DNA of 64,000 nucleotides, taken from positions 4,714,001 through 4,778,000 of the forward strand of contig NC_079877.1 in assembly GCF_029227915.1 (NCBI RefSeq). The letters are read 5' to 3'. Source of the DNA: Hydractinia symbiolongicarpus. Its lineage: Eukaryota; Cnidaria; Hydrozoa; Anthoathecata; Hydractiniidae. This document shows positions 11,425-24,291 of the stretch, piece after piece (position 1 is the stretch's first letter; each line of letters starts with the position of its first letter). The notes beneath the pieces are model-generated. The model searched no databases and had not been told where the DNA came from. It was given only the letters and a program-made list of their open reading frames with translations. The translations under genes and the position numbers were made by a program.

Positions 11425-13249
11425 GTAAACTCATTTCCCGAACGATTTTTTAAATTATTTTTTCACCACTAAAACGCATGAGACTTGTAGTTTTTAAAAA
11501 TGTTTTCATTTTTGATGAGACGCTGAATAAAAGAAGTTTAATCGCCGGCAAACGAAAACCTCCGATTTCCCTTAAATCCTGGACTCGGCCCGTATAGTCA
11601 AAAGTATACAAAGAAAGTACCCAGGGTGTAAACTCATTTCCCGAACGATTTTTTAAATTATTTTTTCACCACTAAAACGCATGAGACTTGTAGTTTTTAA
11701 AAATGTTTTCATTTTTGATGAGACGCTGAATAAAAGAAGTTTAATCGCCGGCAAACGAAAACCTGCGATTTCTCGTAAATCCTGGACTCGGCCCGTATAG
11801 TCAAAAGTATACAAAGAAAGTACCCAGGGAGTAAACTCATTTCTCAAACGATTTTTTAATTTATTATTTCACCACTAAAACGCATGAGACTTGTAGTTTT
11901 CAAGAATGTTTTCATTTTTGATGAGACGCTGAATAAAAGAGGTTTAATCGCCGGCAAACGAAAACTTGCGATTTCCCGTAAATCCCGGGCTTGGCACGTA
12001 TAGTCGAATGTATACAAAAAAGTACCCTGTGAGTAAACTTATTTCCAGAAGGATTTTTTAAATTATTTTTTCACCACTAAAACGCATGAGACTTGTAGTT
12101 TTCAAAAATGATTTCATTTTTGATGAGACGCTGAATAAAAGAAGTTTAATCGCCGGCAAACGAAAACCCGCGATTTCCCGTAAATGCCCGGCTTGGCCCG
12201 TATAGTCAAAAGTATACAAAGAAAGTACCCAGTGAGTAAACTCATTTCCCGAACGATTTTTTAAATTACTTTTTCACCAGTAAAACGCATGAGACTTGTA
12301 GTTTTTAAAAATGTTTTCATTTTTGATGAGACGCTGAATAAAAGAAGTTTAATCGCCGGCAAACGAAAACCTGCGATTTCCCGTAAATCCTGGACTCGGC
12401 CCGTATAGTCAAAAGTATACAAAGAAAGTACCCAGGGAGTAAACTCATTTCTCAAACGATTTTTTAATTTATTATTTCACCACTAAAACGCATGAGACTT
12501 GTAGTTTTCAAGAATGTTTTCATTTTTGATGAGACGCTGAATAAAAGAAGTTTAATCGCCGGCAAACGAAAACTTGCGATTTCCCGTAAATCCCGGGCTT
12601 GGCACGTATAGTCGAATGTATACAAAAAAGTACCCTGTGAGTAAACTCATTTCCAGAACGATTTTTTAAATTATTTTTTCACCACTAAAACGCATAAGAC
12701 TTGTAGTTTTTAAAAATGCTTTCATTTTTGATAAGACGCTTAATGAAAGAGGTTTAATAGCCGGCAAACGAAATCCCGCGTTTTCCTGTAAATCCAGGGC
12801 TTGGCCCGTATAGTCGAATGTATACAAAGAAAGTACCCAGGGAGTAAACTCATTTCCCTAACGATTTTTTAAATTACTTTTTCACCACTAAAACGCATGA
12901 GACTTGTAGTTTTCAAAAATGATTTCATTTTTGATGAGACGCTGAATAAAAGAAGTTTAATCGCCGGCAAACGAAAACCCGCGATTTCCCGTAAATGCCC
13001 GGCTTGGCCCGTATAGTCAAAAGTATACAAAGAAAGTACCCAGTGAGTAAACTCATTTCCCGAACGATTTTTTAAATTACTTTTTCACCAGTAAAACGCA
13101 TGAGACTTGTAGTTTTTAAAAATGTTTTCATTTTTGATGAGACGCTGAATAAAAGAAGTTTAATCGCCGGCAAACGAAAACCTGCGATTTCCCGTAAATC
13201 CTGGACTCGGCCCGTATAGTCAAAAGTATACAAAGAAAGTACCCAGGGA

Positions 13250-13452
13250 GTAAACTCATTTCTCAAACGATTTTTTAATTTATTATTTCACCACTAAAAC
13301 GCATGAGACTTGTAGTTTTCAAGAATGTTTTCATTTTTGATGAGACGCTGAATAAAAGAAGTTTAATCGCCGGCAAACGAAAACTTGCGATTTCCCGTAA
13401 ATCCCGGGCTTGGCACGTATAGTCGAATGTATACAAAGAAAGTACCCAGGGA
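13250..13452 (+). repeat. Chimeric monomer with loss of the following class
   Basis: The body is the AATTTATT class (AAACTTGCG, GGCACGTATAGTCGAATG), but the tail is CAAAGAAAGTACCCAGGGA and the next monomer is the CCCTAACG / CACCGC class. The usual GATAAGACGCTTAATG monomer in between is missing. An exchange inside the shared GTATAGTCGAATGTATACAAA region explains both. Confidence 0.8.
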
Positions 13453-13858
13453 GTAAACTCATTTCCCTAACGATTTTTTAAATTACTTTTTCACCGCTAA
13501 AACGCATGAGACTGGTAGTTTTTAAAAATGTTTTCATTTTTGATGAGACGCTGAATAAAAGAAGTTTAATCGCCGGCAAACGAAAACCTGCGATTTCCCG
13601 TAAATCCCGGACTCGGCCCGTATAGTCAAAAGTATACAAAGAAAGTACCCAGGGAGTAAATTCATTTCCCGAACGATTTTTTAAATTATTTTTTCACCAC
13701 TAAAACGCATGAGACTTGTAGTTTTTAAAAATGTTTTTATTTTTGACGAGACGCTGAATAAAAGAAGTTTAATCGCCGGCAAACGAAAACCTGCGATTTC
13801 CCGTAAATCCTGGACTCGGCCCGTATGGTCAAAAGTATACAAAGAAAGTACCCAGGGA

Positions 13859-13980
13859 GTAAACTTATTTCTCAAACGATTTTTTAAATTATTATCTCCG
13901 GCAAACGAAAACCTGCGATTTCCCGTAAATCCCGGACTCGGCCCGTATAGTCAAAAGTATACAAAGAAAGTACCCAGGGA
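13859..13980 (+). repeat. 122-bp internally deleted monomer, copy 5
   Basis: Same junction, 2556 bp after copy 4. It shares the TTATTTCTCAAACG start with copy 4, so these two are probably sister copies. Confidence 0.92.
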
Positions 13981-15803
13981 GTAAACTCATTTCCCGAACG
14001 ATTTTTTAAATTATTTTTTCACCACTAAAACGCATGAGACTTGTAGTTTTTAAAAATGTTTTCATTTTTGATGAGACGCTGAATAAAAGAAGTTTAATCG
14101 CCGGCAAACGAAAACTTGCGATTTCCCGTAAATCCCGGGCTTGGCACGTATAGTCGAATGTATACAAAAAAGTACCCTGTGAGTAAACTCATTTCCAGAA
14201 GGATTTTTTAAATTATTTTTTCACCACTAAAACGCATGAGACTTGTAGTTTTCAAAAATGTTTTCATTTTTGATGAGACGCTGAATAAAAGCGCTTTAAT
14301 CGCCGGCAAACGAAAACCTGCGATTTCCCTAAATCCCGGACTCGGCCCGTATAGTCAAAAGTATACAAAGAAAGTACCCAGGGAGTAAACTCATTTCCAG
14401 AACGATTTTTTAAATTATTTTTTCACCACTAAAACGCATAAGACTTGTAGTTTTTAAAAATGTTTTCATTTTTGATGAGACGCTGAATAAAAGAAGTTTA
14501 ATCGCCGGCAAACGAAAACCCGCGATTTCCCGTAAATCCCGGGCTTGGCCCGTATAGTCGAATGTATACAAAGAAAGTACCCTGTGAGTAAACTCATTTC
14601 AAGAACAATTTTTTAAATTATTTTTTCACCAGTAAAACGCATGAGACTTGTAGTTTTTAAAAATGTTTTCATTTTTGATGAGACGCTGAATAAAAGAAGT
14701 TTAATCGCCGGCAAACGAAAACCCGCGATTTCCCGTAAATCACGGCTTGGCCCGTATAGTCAAAAGTATACAAAGAAAGTACCCAGTGAGTAAACTCATT
14801 TCCCGAACGATTTTTTAAATTACTTTTTCACCAGTAAAACGCATGAGACTTGTAGTTTTTAAAAATGTTTTCATTTTTGATGAGACGCTGAATAAAAGAA
14901 GTTTAATCGACGGCAAACGAAAACCTGCGATTTCCCGTAAATCCTGGACTCGGCCCGTATAGTCAAAAGTATACAAAGAAAGTACCCAGGGAGTAAACTC
15001 ATTTCTCAAACGATTTTTTAATTTATTATTTCACCACTAAAACGCATGAGACTTGTAGTTTTCAAGAATGTTTTCATTTTTGATGAGACGCTGAATAAAA
15101 GAAGTTTAATCGCCGGCAAACGAAAACTTGCGATTTCCCGTAAATCCCGGGCTTGGCACGTATAGTCGAATGTATACAAAAAAGTACCCTGTGAGTAAAC
15201 TCATTTCCAGAACGATTTTTTAAATTATTTTTTCACCACTAAAACGCATAAGACTTGTAGTTTTTAAAAATGTTTTCATTTTTGATAAGACGCTTAATGA
15301 AAGAGGTTTAATAGCCGGCAAACGAAATCCGGCGTTTTCCTGTAAATCCAGGGCTTGGCCCGTATAGTCGAATGTATACAAAGAAAGTACCCAGGGAGTA
15401 AACTCATTTCCCTAACGATTTTTTAAATTATTTTTTCACCACTAAAACGCATGAGACTTGTAGTTTTTAAAAATGTTTTCATTTTTGATGAGACGCTGAA
15501 TAAAAGAAGTTTAATCGCCGGCAAACGAAAACCTGCGATTTCCCTTAAATCCTGGACTCGGCCCGTATAGTCAAAAGTATACAAAGAAAGTACCCAGGGT
15601 GTAAACTCATTTCCCGAACGATTTTTTAAATTATTTTTTCACCACTAAAACGCATGAGACTTGTAGTTTTTAAAAATGTTTTTATTTTTGACGAGACGCT
15701 GAATAAAAGAAGTTTAATCGCCGGCAAACGAAAACCTGCGATTTCCCGTAAATCCTGGACTCGGCCCGTATGGTCAAAAGTATACAAAGAAAGTACCCAG
15801 GGA

Positions 15804-15925
15804 GTAAACTTATTTCCCAAACGATTTTTTAAATTATTATCTCCGGCAAACGAAAACCTGCGATTTCCCGTAAATCCCGGACTCGGCCCGTATAGTCAAA
15901 AGTATACAAAGAAAGTACCCAGGGA
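15804..15925 (+). repeat. 122-bp internally deleted monomer, copy 6
   Basis: Same junction, 1945 bp after copy 5. It carries the common TTATTTCCCAAACG start. Confidence 0.92.
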
Positions 15926-17342
15926 GTAAACTCATTTCCCGAACGATTTTTTAAATTATTTTTTCACCACTAAAACGCATGAGACTTGTAGTTTTTAAAA
16001 ATGTTTTCATTTTTGATGAGACGCTGAATAAAAGAAGTTTAATCGCCGGCAAACGAAAACCTGCGATTTCCCTTAAATCCTGGACTCGGCCCGTATAGTC
16101 AAAAGTATACAAAGAAAGTACCCAGGGTGTAAACTCATTTCCCGAACGATTTTTTAAATTATTTTTTCACCACTAAAACGCATGAGACTTGTAGTTTTTA
16201 AAAATGTTTTCATTTTTGATGAGACGCTGAATAAAAGAAGTTTAATCGCCGGCAAACGAAAACCTGCGATTTCTCGTAAATCCTGGACTCGGCCCGTATA
16301 GTCAAAAGTATACAAAGAAAGTACCCAGGGAGTAAACTCATTTCTCAAACGATTTTTTAATTTATTATTGCACCACTAAAACGCATGAGACTTGTAGTTT
16401 TCAAGAATGTTTTCATTTTTGATGAGACGCTGAATAAAAGAAGTTTAATCGCCGGCAAACGAAAACTTGCGATTTCCCGTAAATCCCGGGCTTGGCACGT
16501 ATAGTCGAATGTATACAAAAAAGTACCCTGTGAGTAAACTCATTTCCAGAAGGATTTTTTAAATTATTTTTTCACCACTAAAACGCATGAGACTTGTAGT
16601 TTTCAAAAATGTTTTCATTTTTGATGAGACGCTGAATAAAAGCGCTTTAATCGCCGGCAAACGAAAACCTGCGATTTCCCTAAATCCCGGACTCGGCCCG
16701 TATAGTCAAAAGTATACAAAGAAAGTACCCAGGGAGTAAACTCATTTCCAGAACGATTTTTTAAATTATTTTTTCACCACTAAAACGCATAAGACTTGTA
16801 GTTTTTAAAAATGTTTTCATTTTTGATGAGACGCTGAATAAAAGAAGTTTAATCGCCGGCAAACGAAAACCCGCGATTTCCCGTAAATCCCGGGCTTGGC
16901 CCGTATAGTCGAATGTATACAAAGAAAGTACCCTGTGAGTAAACTCATTTCAAGAACAATTTTTTAAATTATTTTTTCACCAGTAAAACGCATGAGACTT
17001 GTAGTTTTTAAAAATGTTTTCATTTTTGATGAGACGCTGAATAAAAGAAGTTTAATCGCCGGCAAACGAAAACCCGCGATTTCCCGTAAATCACGGCTTG
17101 GCCCGTATAGTCAAAAGTATACAAAGAAAGTACCCAGGGAGTAAACTCATTTCCGGAACGATTTTTTAAATTATTTTTTCACCACTAAAACGCATGAGAC
17201 TTGTAGTTTTCAAAAATGATTTCATTTTTGATGAGACGCTGAATAAAAGAAGTTTAATCGCCGGCAAACGAAAACCCGCGATTTCCCGTAAATGCCGGGC
17301 TTGGCCCGTATAGTCAAAAGTATACAAAGAAAGTACCCAGTG

Positions 17343-17545
17343 AGTAAACTCATTTCCCGAACGATTTTTTAAATTACTTTTTCACCAGTAAAACGCATGA
17401 GACTTGTAGTTTTTAAAAATGTTTTCATTTTTGATGAGACGCTGAATAAAAGAAGTTTAATCGCCGGCAAACGAAAACCTGCGATTTCCCGTAAATCCTG
17501 GACTCGGCCCGTATAGTCAAAAGTATACAAAAAAGTACCCTGTGA
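17343..17545 (+). repeat. Chimeric monomer (CACCAG start, AAAAAAGTACCCTGTGA end)
   Basis: It begins as the CACCAGTAAAACG class with TCCTGGACTCGG and CAAAAG. From GTATACAAA onward it carries the tail of the AATTTATT class, and the AATTTATT monomer that normally follows is absent. The exchange point lies at about 17523-17532. Confidence 0.8.
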
Positions 17546-17951
17546 GTAAACTCATTTCCAGAACGATTTTTTAAATTATTTTTTCACCACTAAAACGCAT
17601 AAGACTTGTAGTTTTTAAAAATGTTTTCATTTTTGATAAGACGCTTAATGAAAGAGGTTTAATAGCCGGCAAACGAAATCCCGCGTTTTCCTGTAAATCC
17701 GGGGCTTGGCCCGTATAGTCGAATGTATACAAAGAAAGTACCCAGGGAGTAAACTCATTTCCCTAACGATTTTTTAAATTATTTTTTCACCACTAAAACG
17801 CATGAGACTTGTAGTTTTTAAAAATGTTTTTATTTTTGACGAGACGCTGAATAAAAGAAGTTTAATCGCCGGCAAACGAAAACCTGCGATTTCCCGTAAA
17901 TCCTGGACTCGGCCCGTATGGTCAAAAGTATACAAAGAAAGTACCCAGGGA

Positions 17952-18072
17952 GTAAACTTATTTCCCAAACGATTTTTTAAATTATTATCTCCGGCAAACG
18001 AAAACCTGCGATTTCCCGTAAATCCTGGACTCGGCCCGTATAGTCAAAAGTATACAAAAAAGTACCCTGTGA
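17952..18072 (+). repeat. Internally deleted monomer, copy 7, with exchanged tail
   Basis: Same ATTATCTCCGGC junction, but its end reads ACAAAAAAGTACCCTGTGA, the tail normally found on the AATTTATT monomer class, and it is 121 bp long. It is a chimera from an exchange within GTATACAAA. Confidence 0.9.
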
Positions 18073-18479
18073 GTAAACTCATTTCCCTAACGATTTTTTA
18101 AATTATTTTTTCACCACTAAAACGCATGAGACTTGTAGTTTTTAAAAATGTTTTTATTTTTGACGAGACGCTGAATAAAAGAAGTTTAAACGCCGGCAAA
18201 CGAAAACCCGCGATTTCCCGTAAATGCCGGGCTTGGCCCGTATAGTCAAAAGTATACAAAGAAAGTACCCAGTGAGTAAACTCATTTCCCGAACGATTTT
18301 TTAAATTACTTTTTCACCAGTAAAACGCATGAGACTTGTAGTTTTTAAAAATGTTTTCATTTTTGATAAGACGCTGAATAAAAGAAGTTTAATCGCCGGC
18401 AAACGAAAACCCTGCGATTTCCCGTAAATCCTGGACTCGGCCCGTATAGTCAAAAGTATACAAAGAAAGTACCCAGGGA

Positions 18480-19466
18480 GTAAACTCATTTCTCAAACGA
18501 TTTATTAATTTATTATTTCACCACTAAAACGCATGAGACTTGTAGTTTTCAAGAATGTTTTCATTTTTGATGAGACGCTGAATAAAAGAAGTTTAATCGC
18601 CGGCAAACGAAAACTTGCGATTTCCCGTAAATCCCGGGCTTGGCACGTATAGTCAAATGTATACAAAAAAGTACCCTGTGAGTAAACTCATTTCCAGAAC
18701 GATTTTTTAAATTATTTTTTCACCACTAAAACGCATAAGACTTGTAGTTTTTAAAAATGTTTTCATTTTTGATAAGACGCTTAATGAAAGAGGTTTAATA
18801 GCCGGCAAACGAAATCCCGCGTTTTCCTGTAAATCCGGGGCTTGGCCCGTATAGTCGAATGTATACAAAGAAAGTACCCAGGGAGTAAACTCATTTCCCT
18901 AACGATTTTTTAAATTATTTTTTCACCACTAAAACGCATGAGACTTGTAGTTTTTAAAAATGTTTTTATTTTTGACGAGACGCTGAATAAAAGAAGTTTA
19001 ATCGCCGGCAAACGAAAACCTGCGATTTCCCGTAAATCCTGGACTCGGCCCGTATGGTCAAAAGTATACAAAGAAAGTACCCAGGGAGTAAACTTATTTC
19101 CCAAACGATTTTTTAAATTATTATCTCCGGCAAACGAAAACCTGCGATTTCCCGTAAATCCCGGACTCGGCCCGTATAGTCAAAAGTATACAAAGAAAGT
19201 ACCCAGGGAGTAAACTCATTTCCCGAACGATTTTTTAAATTATTTTTTCACCACTAAAACGCATGAGACTTGTAGTTTTTAAAAATGTTTTCATTTTTGA
19301 TGAGACGCTGAATAAAAGAAGTTTAATCGCCGGCAAACGAAAACCTGCGATTTCCCGTAAATCCTGGACTCGGCCCGTATAGTCAAAAGTATACAAAGAA
19401 AGTACCCAGGGAGTAAACTCATTTCCCGAACGATTTTTTAAATTATTTTTTCACCACTAAAACGCA
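18480..19466 (+). repeat. 1339-bp-period tandem duplication, copy 1
   Basis: The monomer order matches 19819-20805 at an offset of 1339. Both copies share the otherwise rare GGCACGTATAGTCAAATG (near 18644 and 19982). This copy has TTTATTAA near 18501 where the other has TTTTTTAA. The match ends where this copy turns into the CATAAGAC class. Confidence 0.85.
19088..19209 (+). repeat. 122-bp internally deleted monomer, copy 8
   Basis: Same junction, 1136 bp after copy 7 (five full monomers plus one deleted one). It lies in the first copy of the 1339-bp duplication at 18480. Confidence 0.92.
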
Positions 19467-19615
19467 TAAGACTTGTAGTTTTTAAAAATGTTTTCATTTT
19501 TGATAAGACGCTTAATGAAAGAGGTTTAATAGCCGGCAAACGAAATCCCGCGTTTTCCTGTAAATCCGGGGCTTGGCCCGTATAGTCGAATGTATACAAA
19601 GAAAGTACCCAGGGA
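19413..19615 (+). repeat. Chimeric monomer (CCCGAACG start, GATAAGACGC body)
   Basis: The start matches the near-consensus class (TTTCCCGAACG). From CATAAGAC (19466 on) it is the GATAAGACGCTTAATGAAAGAGG class, which normally starts TTCCAGAACG. The exchange point lies between about 19426 and 19466. Confidence 0.78.
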
Positions 19616-19818
19616 GTAAACTCATTTCCCTAACGATTTTTTAAATTACTTTTTCACCGCTAAAACGCATGAGACTGGTAGTTTTTAAAAATGTTTTCAT
19701 TTTTGATGAGACGCTGAATAAAAGAAGTTTAATCGCCGGCAAACGAAAACCTGCGATTTCCCGTAAATCCCGGACTCGGCCCGTATAGTCAAAAGTATAC
19801 AAAGAAAGTACCCAGGGA

Positions 19819-20805
19819 GTAAACTCATTTCTCAAACGATTTTTTAATTTATTATTTCACCACTAAAACGCATGAGACTTGTAGTTTTCAAGAATGTTTT
19901 CATTTTTGATGAGACGCTGAATAAAAGAAGTTTAATCGCCGGCAAACGAAAACTTGCGATTTCCCGTAAATCCCGGGCTTGGCACGTATAGTCAAATGTA
20001 TACAAAAAAGTACCCTGTGAGTAAACTCATTTCCAGAACGATTTTTTAAATTATTTTTTCACCACTAAAACGCATAAGACTTGTAGTTTTTAAAAATGTT
20101 TTCATTTTTGATAAGACGCTTAATGAAAGAGGTTTAATAGCCGGCAAACGAAATCCCGCGTTTTCCTGTAAATCCGGGGCTTGGCCCGTATAGTCGAATG
20201 TATACAAAGAAAGTACCCAGGGAGTAAACTCATTTCCCTAACGATTTTTTAAATTATTTTTTCACCACTAAAACGCATGAGACTTGTAGTTTTTAAAAAT
20301 GTTTTTATTTTTGACGAGACGCTGAATAAAAGAAGTTTAATCGCCGGCAAACGAAAACCTGCGATTTCCCGTAAATCCTGGACTCGGCCCGTATGGTCAA
20401 AAGTATACAAAGAAAGTACCCAGGGAGTAAACTTATTTCCCAAACGATTTTTTAAATTATTATCTCCGGCAAACGAAAACCTGCGATTTCCCGTAAATCC
20501 CGGACTCGGCCCGTATAGTCAAAAGTATACAAAGAAAGTACCCAGGGAGTAAACTCATTTCCCGAACGATTTTTTAAATTATTTTTTCACCACTAAAACG
20601 CATGAGACTTGTAGTTTTTAAAAATGTTTTCATTTTTGATGAGACGCTGAATAAAAGAAGTTTAATCGCCGGCAAACGAAAACCTGCGATTTCCCGTAAA
20701 TCCTGGACTCGGCCCGTATAGTCAAAAGTATACAAAGAAAGTACCAAGGGAGTAAACTCATTTCCCGAACGATTTTTTAAATTATTTTTTCACCACTAAA
20801 ACGCA
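19819..20805 (+). repeat. 1339-bp-period tandem duplication, copy 2
   Basis: Second copy of 18480-19466. It has a private GTACCAAGGGAG near 20742. The period equals six full monomers plus one deleted monomer. Confidence 0.85.
20427..20548 (+). repeat. 122-bp internally deleted monomer, copy 9
   Basis: Same junction, 1339 bp after copy 8. It lies in the second copy of the 1339-bp duplication. Confidence 0.92.
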
Positions 20806-21968
20806 TGAGACTTGTAGTTTTCAAAAATGATTTCATTTTTGATGAGACGCTGAATAAAAGAAGTTTAATCGCCGGCAAACGAAAACCCGCGATTTCCCGT
20901 AAATGCCGGGCTTGGCCCGTATAGTCAAAAGTATACAAAGAAAGTACCCAGTGAGTAAACTCATTTCCCGAACGATTTTTTAAATTACTTTTTCACCAGT
21001 AAAACGCATGAGACTTGTAGTTTTTAAAAATGTTTTCATTTTTGATGAGACGCTGAATAAAAGAAGTTTAATCGCCGGCAAACGAAAACCTGCGATTTCC
21101 CGTAAATCCTGGACTCGGCCCGTATAGTCAAAAGTATACAAAGAAAGTACCCAGGGAGTAAACTCATTTCTCAAACGATTTTTTAATTTATTATTTCACC
21201 ACTAAAACGCATGAGACCTGTAGTTTTCAAGAATGTTTTCATTTTTGATGAGACGCTGAATAAAAGAAGTTTAATCGCCGGCAAACGAAAACTTGCGATT
21301 TCCCGTAAATCCCGGGCTTGGCACGTATAGTCGAATGTATACAAAAAAGTACCCTGTGAGTAAACTCATTTCCAGAACGATTTTTTAAATTATTTTTTCA
21401 CCACTAAAACGCATAAGACTTGTAGTTTTTAAAAATGTTTTCATTTTTGATAAGACGCTTAATGAAAGAGGTTTAATAGCCGGCAAACGAAATCCCGCGT
21501 TTTCCTGTAAATCCGGGGCTTGGCCCGTATAGTCGAATGTATACAAAGAAAGTACCCAGGGAGTAAACTCATTTCCCTAACGATTTTTTAAATTACTTTT
21601 TCACCGCTAAAACGCATGAGACTGGTAGTTTTTAAAAATGTTTTCATTTTTGATGAGACGCTGAATAAAAGAAGTTTAATCGCCGGCAAACGAAAACCTG
21701 CGATTTCCCGTAAATCCCGGACTCGGCCCGTATAGTCAAAAGTATACAAAGAAAGTACCCAGGGAGTAAACTCATTTCCCGAACGATTTTTTAAATTATT
21801 TTTTCACCACTAAAACGCATGAGACTTGTAGTTTTTAAAAATGTTTTTATTTTTGACGAGACGCTGAATAAAAGAAGTTTAATCGCCGGCAAACGAAAAC
21901 CTGCGATTTCCCGTAAATCCTGGACTCGGCCCGTATGGTCAAAAGTATACAAAGAAAGTACCCAGGGA

Positions 21969-22090
21969 GTAAACTTATTTCCCAAACGATTTTTTAAATT
22001 ATTATCTCCGGCAAACGAAAACCTGCGATTTCCCGTAAATCCCGGACTCGGCCCGTATAGTCAAAAGTATACAAAGAAAGTACCCAGGGA
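21969..22090 (+). repeat. 122-bp internally deleted monomer, copy 10
   Basis: Same junction, 1542 bp after copy 9 (seven full monomers plus one deleted). It is the last copy before the region III block. Confidence 0.92.
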
Positions 22091-23507
22091 GTAAACTCAT
22101 TTCCCGAACGATTTTTTAAATTATTTTTTCACCACTAAAACGCATGAGACTTGTAGTTTTTAAAAATGTTTTCATTTTTGATGAGACGCTGAATAAAAGA
22201 AGTTTAATCACCGGCAAACGAAAACTGCGATTTCCCGTAAATCCTGGACTCGGCCCGTATAGTCAAAAGTATACAAAGAAAGTACCCAGGGAGTAAACTC
22301 ATTTCCCGAACGATTTTTTAAATTATTTTTTCACCACTAAAACGCATGAGACTTGTAGTTTTTAAAAATGTTTTCATTTTTGATGAGACGCTGAATAAAA
22401 GAAGTTTAATCGCCGGCAAACGAAAACCCGCGATTTCCCGTAAATCACGGCTTGGCCCGTATAGTCAAAAGTAAACAAAGAAAGTACCCAGGGAGTAAAC
22501 TCATTTCCGGAACGATTTTTTAAATTATTTTTTCACCACTAAAACGCATGAGACTTGTAGTTTTCAAAAATGATTTCATTTTTGATGAGACGCTGAATAA
22601 AAGAAGTTTAATCGCCGGCAAACGAAAACCCGCGATTTCCCGTAAATGCCGGGCTTGGCCCGTATAGTCAAAAGTATACAAAGAAAGTACCCAGTGAGTA
22701 AACTCATTTCCCGAACGATTTTTTAAATTACTTTTTCACCAGTAAAACGCATGAGACTTGTAGTTTTTAAAAATGTTTTCATTTTTGATGAGACGCTGAA
22801 TAAAAGAAGTTTAATCGCCGGCAAACGAAAACCTGCGATTTCCCGTAAATCCTGGACTCGGCCCGTATAGTCAAAAGTATACAAAGAAAGTACCCAGGGA
22901 GTAAACTCATTTCTCAAACGATTTTTTAATTTATTATTTCACCACTAAAACGCATGAGACTTGTAGTTTTCAAGAATGTTTTCATTTTTGATGAGACGCT
23001 GAATAAAAGAAGTTTAATCGCCGGCAAACGAAAACTTGCGATTTCACGTAAATCCCGGGCTTGGCACGTATAGTCGAATGTATACAAAAAAGTACCCTGT
23101 GAGTAAACTCATTTCCAGAACGATTTTTTAAATTATTTTTTCACCAATAAAACGCATGAGACATGTAGTTTTCAAAAATGTTTTCATTTTTGATGAGACG
23201 CTGAATAAAAGAAGTTTAATCGCCGGCAAACGAAAACCTGCGATTTCCCTAAATACCGGACGCAACCCGTATAGTCAAAAGTATACAAAGAAAGTACCCA
23301 GGAAGTAAACTCATTTCCAGAACGATTTTTTAAATTATTTTTTCACCACTAAAACGCATAAGACTTGTAGTTTTTAAAAATGTTTTCATTTTTGATGAGA
23401 CGCTGAATAAAAGAAGTTTAATCGCCGGCAAACGAAAACCCGCGATTTCCCGTAAATCCCGGGCTTGGCCCGTATAGTCAAAAGTATACAAAGAAAGTAC
23501 CCAGGGA

Positions 23508-23696
23508 GTAAACTCATTTCCCGAACGATTTTTTATATTATTTTTTTATCACTAAACGCATGAGACTTGTAGTTTTCAAAAATATTTTCATATTTGATGA
23601 ACAAGTTTAATCGCCGGCAAACGAAAATCCGCGATTTCCCGTAAATCCCGGACTCGGCCCGTATAGTCAAAAGTATACAAAGAAAGTACCCAGAAA
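23508..23696 (+). repeat. 189-bp short monomer (13-bp deletion)
   Basis: It reads TTTGATGAACAAG where the related intact monomer near 25387 reads TTTGATGGGACGCTGAAAAG then AACAAG, a 13-bp loss. The same short form recurs at 23900-24088 and, in the second 5.2-kb copy, at 31630-31818 and 32022-32210. Confidence 0.85.
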
Positions 23697-23899
23697 GTAA
23701 ACTCATTTCCCGAACGATTTTTTAAATTATTTTTTCACCACTAAAACGCATGAGACTTGTAGTTTTCAAAAATGTTTTCAATTTTGATAAGACGCTTAAT
23801 GAAAGAGGTTTAATCGCCGGCAAACGAAAACCCGCGATTTCCCGTAAATCCCGGGCTTGGCCCGTATAGTCAAAAGTATACAAAGAAAGTACCCAGGGA

Positions 23900-24291
23900 G
23901 TAAACTCATTTCCCGAACGATTTTTTATATTATTTTTTTATCACTAAACGCATGAGACTTGTAGTTTTCAAAAATATTTTCATATTTGATGAACAAGTTT
24001 AATCGCCGGCAAACGAAAATCCGCGATTTCCCGTAAATCCCGGACTCGGCCCGTATAGTCAAAAGTATACAAAGAAAGTACCCAGAAAGTAAACTCATTT
24101 CCCGAACGATTTTTTAAATTATTTTTTCACCACTAAAACGCATGAGACTTGTAGTTTTCAAAAATGTTTTCAATTTTGATAAGACGCTTAATGAAAGAGG
24201 TTTAATCGCCGGCAAACGAAATCCCGCGTTTTTCCGTAAATCCGGGGCTTGGCCCGTATAGTCGAATGTATACAAAGAAAGTACCCTGTGA
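23900..24291 (+). repeat. 392-bp two-monomer repeat, second copy
   Basis: Bases 23508-23825 recur at 23900-24217 (offset 392: one 189-bp short monomer plus one 203-bp monomer). The second monomer of the first copy switches class at CGGCAAACGAAA, so the duplication was followed or accompanied by an exchange there. The pair is copied at 31630 and 32022. Confidence 0.82.

Larger units (their letters stand above)
8343..23094 (+). repeat. Array region II: nine-unit higher-order repeat with length variants
   Basis: A recognisable order of monomer classes recurs. It runs: a TTCCGGAACG / AAAATGATTTCA monomer; a CACCAGTAAAACG monomer; a TTTCTCAAACG / AATTTATTATTTC monomer with AAACTTGCGATTT; a CATAAGAC / GATAAGACGCTTAATG monomer; a TTTCCCTAACG / CACCGCTAAAACG monomer; a GTTTTTATTTTTGACGAG monomer; the 122-bp deleted monomer; and one or two near-consensus monomers. 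Individual copies drop or add whole monomers, so the unit varies from about 1.1 to 3 kb. Confidence 0.85.
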